DNA of 64,000 bases from positions 1-64,000 of the forward strand of contig JAHEZD010000001.1 in NCBI GenBank assembly GCA_023251255.1, read 5' to 3'. The notes beneath the pieces are model-generated. The model did not search any database. It had not been told where the DNA came from and was given only the letters and a program-made list of their open reading frames with translations. The position numbers and the translations under genes are program-made. This DNA comes from Chitinophagaceae bacterium. Lineage in GTDB: Bacteria > Bacteroidota > Bacteroidia > Chitinophagales > Chitinophagaceae. Positions 58,602 to 64,000 of this stretch are shown in pieces (positions within the stretch are counted from its first letter, which is position 1; each line of letters opens with the position of its first letter).

Positions 58602-61106
58602 CTAAAACGCCACATTGAAACTTCCAAACACGCCAAATCTAGCCGTTTCAGGAACTTTGGATTGTGCTGTTGGCAGTACCCGCCAAACGAGGTCCACACG
58701 GAAAAGCTTGAAAATGTTGTCAACACCGGTACCCAGTTCCAAGTAAGGTTTATTGTCCAGTGACTTAAAGGGGTAATTGCCCACAAAGTTCAATTGTTTA
58801 TTGGCATCAGTGAGGTTGCCAATAACACCCTTGGCACTCCAGAACTGGCGGAACTTCAATTTGCGCGTAAGGGGGATATAGCGGAACAGGCCACTCCCGA
58901 AATTGTGTTCCAAATTGAACCCAACAAACCGGTCCGTAACAAACTCAAACCGCCTCATCAGGTTAAAAGCATACTTGTTATAATAATACAGTTCATTGCC
59001 CGGCTGTATGGCCAGGAACTGGTAGGGTACCGTACCGTAAACCTTGCCGCCAAAGAAATTATAGTATAAAATGCCATACGGCGCCACTTTCAGGTAATCG
59101 GATACGCTAAGGTCCAGCCTATTGTACTGGTAACTGCTTTTCAAGACTCCGGGCCATGCATGGGTAAACCTTGCATCCACAATAGGTAGGTCACTGCCAA
59201 GGGTAACCCTGTAGAAACCGTCTTCAATGGTCCTTTCCAAATAAGCAAAACGCAAACGGACCGATGTTTCAAAACTGTTGAACGGTGAGCCCGCCACAGC
59301 AGGGAAGAACTCCTTGCCCGGCAGGTTTTCCAATGCTTCATACTGCTTGCTGGATGCAGCAAAACCAAAGTCAAAACCAGAAGGCGTTTCCTTATAGAAC
59401 TCCAATTTCTTCTCCTCTGCCCGCTGGAACTTAAAAGGAATGTTGGGCCTACGGAAGCCAGTTGCAAACAAGTTGTCTGTACTTAGCTGGTCATAGTACA
59501 CCTGGCCATTATCAAAATCATTCCTATAAGAAGCATGGATATAGGTCCATGGATTATGGTTCAGCAGGTAACGCGCTTCTATCTTCCCCTTCCATTTTTT
59601 ATCATCAAAGCCATAGCCCAAGTAGCCATGCAGGTAAAGCTTCTTGTTGAAGCCCTTGTTGGTGGCCATGTCCCAGCGCAGCCTGGTGCCCTCGTAGTTG
59701 TTACCGCTGATCCAGTAGAACCATGGACCAATGGTAATGTTCCCGATGTCCTTGGTACCTGTTGTAATAAAATTCAGCGTGTTCCTATAATGGATAAATG
59801 TGGGGTTCTTTTCCAACGTGTCCAATACCTTGTACACGGTTTGTTCATTCTTGTTCAGTTCCTCATGCCTGTTCCTTACCCAAAAAGAATCAGGTTGGGC
59901 CATCATGTTCTTTACGGCATCAATCTGCTCCGCCTTTTTTGTTTTTTGCAAGGTGAGGGAGGTGGATGCATTGTTTAACACTACATTTTTATAAGTAGTC
60001 GTTTTCCTCCCTTTCAGCGCAAGCTTCGATTTGCCCAATGGAATAATATCCGCCACAAACTTGTCCTTATACAGGAACCAAATGGAATCGTTGATCAACC
60101 TGAACTCCTGTATCAACGAAAGCCCACCAATATAGTTGATGTTGGCATCCTCAGCGGGGCGCAAGGTAATTTTCTGAATGGCAAAGCTGGTATCGTTCAC
60201 CCAGCAGTCGCCCGTAAAAACATCCGCGCCCTTCTGCTTTGGTGTGAACCTTAAATGCACCAAACGTTTCCTGCTCAAATATTGTGTATCCAGTAGTTTG
60301 AAGTGGTAATACTTGTCTGCGTTATCATTGAACGGGCTAATGAACAGCTTGTCAAAAACAGGGATGAAATTATTGTACACATTAACATTCTGGTACATGC
60401 CGCCCAACTGCTTCACCATGCTTTCATTATCTATTCCATCCACTTTGGCAGCTTTCAAAATTTCATAGGCTTTTCTGGGGTCTTTCTGGTAGAAATAATC
60501 ACTCAATGTCTCTGTAAGGTAAACAGGTAGAAAAGGTTTGTCTTCTGAGGTGGAATCCACAAATGCCAGTACAAAATTCAATGGCTTCAGGAGCTTGTTC
60601 TGCCCAAGTTTCTGCTTGTTGATATTGTCCAAATCAAGCTCCAGTTTGTTGTAAACTTCATAAGCGTAATTGTCCCAACGTGTTCTATCATTAATAGGCT
60701 TCTTGCTAATGATTTTTTTCCAGAACCATAGGGCCCTGCTATATTTTGATTTTACAATGGCTTCAACTGCTGGCGGCAGCACTTCCATTTTTATGGAAAT
60801 GGAAAACGAATCCAGTTTGATGGGCAATACCACCAATACGGGTTTGTAGCCAACGCTCAATATTTGCAGCGTATCATTGGCCGACCAACGCTCTGGCAAC
60901 AGTAGGAATTTCCCGGAAGAATCTGTCAATACCCCTTCGCCTGATTTCCTCAGCAAGACAGAAGCAAAAGGAATGGGCTCATCGCTCTGCCTGTCTTTTA
61001 CAGTACCGGTTATCCTCTTAATTTGAGCAATGGCAGAAAAACTGCATAGCATCCATAGTACACACACAATAAATCCCTTCCAAGTAGTTTCGCTCATACC
61101 TATCAA
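58602..61106 (-). CDS. DUF5686 / CarboxypepD_reg outer-membrane protein
   Basis: Outer-membrane protein of 834 residues. The signal peptide is at the N-terminus (FIVCVLWMLCSFSAIAQ, after a short leader; M4 may be the true start). A CarboxypepD_reg domain follows (about 30-110: ITGTVKDRQSDEPIPFASVL, TDSSGKFLLLP). The DUF5686 region contains KYSRALWFWKKIISKKPIND and NYAYEVYNKLELDLDNI, and the C-terminal half is a beta-barrel with alternating aromatic strands, ending FGVFGSFNVAF. The architecture recalls TonB-dependent-like barrels without a plug and is widespread in Bacteroidota, function unknown. The gene is monocistronic and divergent from the membrane-protein cluster at 61223. Confidence 0.9.
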   Translation of the reverse strand: MIGMSETTWKGFIVCVLWMLCSFSAIAQIKRITGTVKDRQSDEPIPFASVLLRKSGEGVLTDSSGKFLLLPERWSANDTLQILSVGYKPVLVVLPIKLDSFSISIKMEVLPPAVEAIVKSKYSRALWFWKKIISKKPINDRTRWDNYAYEVYNKLELDLDNINKQKLGQNKLLKPLNFVLAFVDSTSEDKPFLPVYLTETLSDYFYQKDPRKAYEILKAAKVDGIDNESMVKQLGGMYQNVNVYNNFIPVFDKLFISPFNDNADKYYHFKLLDTQYLSRKRLVHLRFTPKQKGADVFTGDCWVNDTSFAIQKITLRPAEDANINYIGGLSLIQEFRLINDSIWFLYKDKFVADIIPLGKSKLALKGRKTTTYKNVVLNNASTSLTLQKTKKAEQIDAVKNMMAQPDSFWVRNRHEELNKNEQTVYKVLDTLEKNPTFIHYRNTLNFITTGTKDIGNITIGPWFYWISGNNYEGTRLRWDMATNKGFNKKLYLHGYLGYGFDDKKWKGKIEARYLLNHNPWTYIHASYRNDFDNGQVYYDQLSTDNLFATGFRRPNIPFKFQRAEEKKLEFYKETPSGFDFGFAASSKQYEALENLPGKEFFPAVAGSPFNSFETSVRLRFAYLERTIEDGFYRVTLGSDLPIVDARFTHAWPGVLKSSYQYNRLDLSVSDYLKVAPYGILYYNFFGGKVYGTVPYQFLAIQPGNELYYYNKYAFNLMRRFEFVTDRFVGFNLEHNFGSGLFRYIPLTRKLKFRQFWSAKGVIGNLTDANKQLNFVGNYPFKSLDNKPYLELGTGVDNIFKLFRVDLVWRVLPTAQSKVPETARFGVFGSFNVAF

Positions 61107-61199
61107 ATGTAACAGTTAACAACACAGGGCCAATTACAATTGCAGGTGAATTCGTTAAAATTATCTATTAAAGTTTGGCAGTATCAAAACGAAACACTT

Positions 61200-61216
61200 A
61201 CTTTGAATTTCAAAGT
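61200..61216. promoter_or_regulatory. palindromic operator 1 (ACTTTGAA-TTCAAAGT)
   Basis: 17-bp palindrome ACTTTGAATTTCAAAGT ending 6 bp before ATG 61223. A nearly identical site with the same downstream CACTTTTA context precedes the gene at 62233. It is the probable binding site of the winged-helix regulator encoded between them. Confidence 0.75.
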
Positions 61217-61222
61217 GCTTTT

Positions 61223-61882
61223 ATGAATACCCAAAACCAACACTTGGACGCCTTACAGGATATTAAAAAAATGATGGAACGCAGTAGCCGGTTCATCAGC
61301 CTCAGTGGATTAAGCGGCATAGCTGCCGGCTGCTGCGCATTGGTTGGTGCATGGTTTGCGCGGCATATAATTATTACCAACTTGGACAAGGCAGAATACT
61401 CCAAAGCGCTGATGGATCTGGGCATTAGGGGAATTGATGTGCGTGCGTATTTTGATTTGTTGACGGAAAAGTTATTTATTGTTGCTGCAATTACTTTCAT
61501 AGCAGCATTTTCTCTTGCATTCTTGTTTACGTACCTAAAAAGCAAAAAAGAGGCTACGCCCATTTGGGGCAATGCAAGTAAGCGTTTACTGCTCAATGTA
61601 AGCATACCAATGATTGTTGGTGCTGTGTTTGTATTGAAGTTATTACAAGAAGGCTGGGTTGGCTTGGTGGCTCCATCCTGCTTGATATTCTATGGTCTAT
61701 CCCTAGTACATGCCAGTAAGTACACTTTGGGTGAAGTCCGTTACTTGGGGTATGGGCAAATTATTTTGGGCATTATTAATCTTTGGTTCGTAGGCAAAGG
61801 ATTATACTTTTGGGCGGTAGGTTTTGGTGTATTGCATATTGTTTATGGAGCAATGATGTGGTGGAAATATGAAAGAAACTAA
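61223..61882 (+). CDS. hypothetical membrane protein, first gene of the regulator cluster
   Basis: Integral membrane protein of 219 residues. ATG 61223 (MNTQNQHLDALQDIKKMMER) is right behind the operator; the longer frame from 61175 would translate through it. About six helices: LSGIAAGCCALVGAWFA, LFIVAAITFIAAFSLAFLF, LNVSIPMIVGAVFVLKLL, LVAPSCLIFYGLSLVHA, IILGIINLWFVGKGL and AVGFGVLHIVYGAMMW. The N-terminal 30 residues are amphipathic. I do not recognise a functional family; it is the type commonly encoded beside small winged-helix regulators in Bacteroidota. The next gene starts 9 bp after its stop, so the two are co-transcribed and co-repressed. Confidence 0.82.
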   Translation: MNTQNQHLDALQDIKKMMERSSRFISLSGLSGIAAGCCALVGAWFARHIIITNLDKAEYSKALMDLGIRGIDVRAYFDLLTEKLFIVAAITFIAAFSLAFLFTYLKSKKEATPIWGNASKRLLLNVSIPMIVGAVFVLKLLQEGWVGLVAPSCLIFYGLSLVHASKYTLGEVRYLGYGQIILGIINLWFVGKGLYFWAVGFGVLHIVYGAMMWWKYERN

Positions 61883-61891
61883 AAAGAGGGA

Positions 61892-62191
61892 ATGAAGAAT
61901 CCGATAGAACATCTGAACAAGAATTTTGACAACCGTGTCCGCCTTGGCATCATGAGTGCCCTGATGGTGAATGCTGAAATAAACTTCAACGAATTGAAAG
62001 AACTGATGCAAGCAACAGATGGAAACCTGGCCAGTCATTTAAAGGGATTGGAAGAGAGCGGTTACCTGAAAGTCCAGAAAGGCTTTGTTGGCCGGAAGAC
62101 GAATACCACGTATTCCGTAACCAAAGCTGGTGAAAAGGCTTTCAAGCAGCATTTGGATGCCCTTGAACAAATGATCAAATCAGTAAGCTAA
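61892..62191 (+). CDS. winged-helix transcriptional regulator
   Basis: DNA-binding protein of 99 residues with a MarR/ArsR-like winged helix (HTH_34-type). It shows DNRVRLGIMSALMVNAEINF (helix 1-2), NELKELMQATDGNLASHLKG (recognition helix) and the wing LKVQKGFVGRKTNTTYSV, ending in a dimerisation helix (EKAFKQHLDALEQMIKSVS). There is no ligand domain, so it probably responds through partner proteins or by its own level. It is embedded between two genes whose promoters carry the same palindrome, a self-contained regulon. Confidence 0.92.
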   Translation: MKNPIEHLNKNFDNRVRLGIMSALMVNAEINFNELKELMQATDGNLASHLKGLEESGYLKVQKGFVGRKTNTTYSVTKAGEKAFKQHLDALEQMIKSVS

Positions 62192-62207
62192 TTTTTTTTG
62201 TACCTAT

Positions 62208-62224
62208 ACTTTGAAATTCAAAGC
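62208..62224. promoter_or_regulatory. palindromic operator 2 (ACTTTGAAATTCAAAG)
   Basis: Sixteen of 17 positions match the palindrome of operator 1, again a few bases (8 bp) before an ATG (62233) and followed by CACTTTTAAATG. Occupancy would block translation-proximal transcription of the second operon. Confidence 0.75.
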
Positions 62225-62232
62225 ACTTTTAA

Positions 62233-63393
62233 ATGAATAAAGAATACGGCGCATCAACTATTGCCATCCGCATATGGTTCTTCACAAGCCTTGTATTTGG
62301 TTTAGGCTGGCTGTTGCTGGGCATCTTCGACAGCAATGGCTTCAATGCTGGGTTGGGCATCATAGCAGGTATTGTAGCAGGCGTTGGCAGCCTTCCCGTA
62401 TTGATACTGCTCTATGTTTTATTACCGATCATTAAAAAATATGGTAGGGGCCACCACCTGTTCATACTGGTCATTGCCTGCCTTGGCTTTTCATCAATAT
62501 ATGGAACCATTGGTGGCGGCTTCCTCAGCGTTACCGAGAAGTCCACCTTCCTTGAAACCTTCTTGAAATTTACGGCCATACTCTTTGGTTGTTCACTCGC
62601 AGCAATTTTCATTTCACATAAAGCTATCGATTGTTACTTCTCATTTGAACCAGCCCATTCATTGAATGAAAGCTGGCAACAGGAACCTGAAACTCAAATC
62701 AACACAAATATGGAAACTTCAAACTACCAACCAAGTGCATCTTGGAACAACAACCCAAGTAAATCATCCAACAAAACAGTTGTCAAGGCAATTATTGTAG
62801 CAGTATTAACGCTTGCCATGCTTATTCCCACCACGCTTATTTCCAATATGGTCATAGAGCGTCAGGCAAATAATACAAGGCAAATTGGCTTGGCTAAAGA
62901 CCCAACCACCATTACCCAAACAGCAGTGTACAGGAACTATGAAAAAATCATGCGCACCACTAAGTATGCTATACTGGTAATTGGCCTAACCTTCAGTATT
63001 TTCTTCCTGATTGAACTGATGCAGAAGAAACCGGTGCACCCTGTACAGTACACATTGGTGGGTTTGGCGCTGGCCATATTCTACACCTTGCTGCTTTCCA
63101 TTGGCGAGCATATCCTGTTCGATTACGCCTATATCATATCAGCCGCTGCCACTATTACGCTCATCACCCTGTATGTAAAAAGCCATTTCCAGAATTGGAA
63201 GGCAGCAAGTGCATTGGGTGGCGTATTGATAGGATTATACGGGTTCATCCTCGTTTTGGTAAGCTTGGAAGATACAGCATTGATTGTGGGAAGTATTGGT
63301 CTGTTCATTGTGCTGGCAATAGTAATGTACACTACAAGGAATATCAATTGGTACAATCCATCCTTCCATAAGGAGGCAGATGCATTATCCTGA
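62233..63393 (+). CDS. hypothetical polytopic membrane protein
   Basis: Membrane protein of 386 residues with about ten helices in two groups. The first group (about 10-140) includes IWFFTSLVFGLGWLLLGIF and AGIVAGVGSLPVLILLYVLL. A soluble linker rich in Gln, Asn and Ser (about 150-185) follows, then helices from about 187 (AIIVAVLTLAMLIPTTLIS) on. No family recognised. Its second half resembles the inner-membrane CreD-like architecture (IPTTLISNMVIERQANN), where a Ser/Thr-rich periplasmic loop starts after the first helix; this points to a CreD-related origin but is uncertain. Under operator 2, 28 bp before the next gene. Confidence 0.75.
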   Translation: MNKEYGASTIAIRIWFFTSLVFGLGWLLLGIFDSNGFNAGLGIIAGIVAGVGSLPVLILLYVLLPIIKKYGRGHHLFILVIACLGFSSIYGTIGGGFLSVTEKSTFLETFLKFTAILFGCSLAAIFISHKAIDCYFSFEPAHSLNESWQQEPETQINTNMETSNYQPSASWNNNPSKSSNKTVVKAIIVAVLTLAMLIPTTLISNMVIERQANNTRQIGLAKDPTTITQTAVYRNYEKIMRTTKYAILVIGLTFSIFFLIELMQKKPVHPVQYTLVGLALAIFYTLLLSIGEHILFDYAYIISAAATITLITLYVKSHFQNWKAASALGGVLIGLYGFILVLVSLEDTALIVGSIGLFIVLAIVMYTTRNINWYNPSFHKEADALS

Positions 63394-63420
63394 TATTCTC
63401 CAATCACCAAACCAATATAT

Positions 63421-63888
63421 ATGTCCACGCTGTTAAAAATTTTCATTCAGGCCATAGGCTGGTACGCCGTGCTCACCATACCCTCCCTTTTGTTGCCCAT
63501 TATGTATTTGATGTCCATTGTTATTGCATTGGCCGTATGCTGGATAGCGGGGCTGTTTTTCATCATCGCTGCAAAGTTCCTGAAAGCGTTACCGGGCAAT
63601 TATCGGTATAAAACCATTTCGCTGGCAGCATCTACTTTGATAGGGGTATTGATTGCCTTTCGGTTTATTGGGGTATTCAAATTATGCGACGATGTCTGGG
63701 AGGAAAAGAGCTTCCTATTATTCCCTGTGGCTGCTGTATTGGCTTCATGGATCTGCATCTATAGGAACAAGCTTGAACTGGCTGCTTTTTTTACAGTGGA
63801 ACCAAACGGAGGCGAAGCCTTGACTGCGGAAATGCAATCAATGGACATTCATCAAAACAGTTCACCATCAGAAAACATCCCATCATGA
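63421..63888 (+). CDS. hypothetical small membrane protein
   Basis: Membrane protein of 155 residues with four helices (YAVLTIPSLLLPIMYLMS, IVIALAVCWIAGLFFIIA, TISLAASTLIGVLIAFRF and SFLLFPVAAVLASWICIY) and a polar C-terminal tail of about 30 residues with several Ser, Met and Glu. It is co-transcribed with the preceding gene (27 bp) and coupled by an ATGA overlap to the next. No homologue recognised. Confidence 0.8.
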   Translation: MSTLLKIFIQAIGWYAVLTIPSLLLPIMYLMSIVIALAVCWIAGLFFIIAAKFLKALPGNYRYKTISLAASTLIGVLIAFRFIGVFKLCDDVWEEKSFLLFPVAAVLASWICIYRNKLELAAFFTVEPNGGEALTAEMQSMDIHQNSSPSENIPS

Positions 63889-64000
63889 AAACATCCCAAC
63901 AATGGTTTGATTACTTCAAAACCAACCTTGAAGTAAAAAGGATTAACTGGAACCAACCTGCTTCATTGAACAATGAAGAACTTGCCAATGTGCTCCGTTC
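63885..64000 (+). CDS. 3'-truncated gene, possibly ferritin-like
   Basis: Only 38 codons are in the window, from ATG 63885 (MKTSQQWFDYFKTNLEVK, then INWNQPASLNNEELANVLRS). The frame overlaps the previous stop as ATGA and is coding-like. The WFDYFKTN-type start followed by an N-terminal helix recalls small Bacteroidota proteins with a ferritin-like fold, but that is recall only and cannot be checked on the visible part. Confidence 0.55.
   Translation, partial: MKTSQQWFDYFKTNLEVKRINWNQPASLNNEELANVLR

Overview
The window (about 44% GC by eye) comes from a Bacteroidota genome, most likely of the Chitinophagaceae/Chitinophagales type. The support is three type IX secretion cargo proteins with 'type B' gliding-motility C-terminal domains (one of about 4,480 residues), a PorP/SprF-like outer-membrane protein, a DUF5686 CarboxypepD_reg protein, a GH3/GH30 glycosidase pair, NarL-type multi-PAS signalling proteins and the general absence of strong Shine-Dalgarno sites. 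Both ends cut genes: a GH3 glucosidase on the left and an unidentified gene on the right.

Layout. 0-5.4 kb: GH3 glucosidase, GH30 lipoprotein and a T9SS cargo protein. 5.5-11.6 kb: a multi-PAS histidine kinase translationally coupled to a NarL-type regulator, a lone receiver, and a receiver-PAS-PAS-HisKA protein with no ATPase domain. 11.7-17.9 kb: small secreted OB-fold-like protein, MATE transporter, another T9SS cargo protein, a small cytosolic protein and a lysine-rich secreted protein. 18.2-32.7 kb: a giant Ig/PKD repeat protein built on six 1.1-kb tandem modules, followed by its likely T9SS partner PorP/SprF. 32.8-36 kb: TPR histidine kinase, an IS-like/MITE-like repeat, and CorA. 47.5-64 kb: mainly housekeeping genes (pta-ackA, VanZ-like, mreBCD, pyrD, TerC-like), two surface proteins, and a small regulon of membrane proteins around a winged-helix regulator with two matching palindromic operators.

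The most unusual part is 36.4-46.6 kb. A small hypothetical gene and an untracked 45-codon basic gene with an unusually strong ribosome-binding site lead into a 1.65-kb array of 18 tRNA or tRNA-like genes, mostly 3-12 nt apart. It is followed by a BCS1-like AAA+ ATPase, a YkuK-type RNase H-fold protein, a WYL regulator with its own palindrome, a slipin (SPFH) gene with an early in-frame TAA, a polymerase-beta-type nucleotidyltransferase (RlaP-like), a truncated second nucleotidyltransferase and the RNA ligase RtcB. The combination reads as an RNA-repair island that carries its own tRNA set. Several tRNAs in the array are degenerate. In the leader of the slipin gene the tRNA-Leu(CAG) parts occur in circularly permuted order (T-arm and 3' acceptor strand, GAAA loop, 5' acceptor strand, D-arm, anticodon arm), with complementary variable-arm halves on the outside. 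A permuted tRNA next to rtcB in a bacterium is the finding most worth checking.

Inferred logic: the WYL protein may sense damaged RNA or nucleotides and control the island. RtcB would seal 2',3'-cyclic-phosphate/5'-OH ends, RlaP may act on RNA ends, YkuK and the AAA+ protein may process or remodel RNA-protein complexes, slipin may tether the system to the membrane, and the array could supply replacement or decoy tRNAs. None of these roles is proven by sequence alone.
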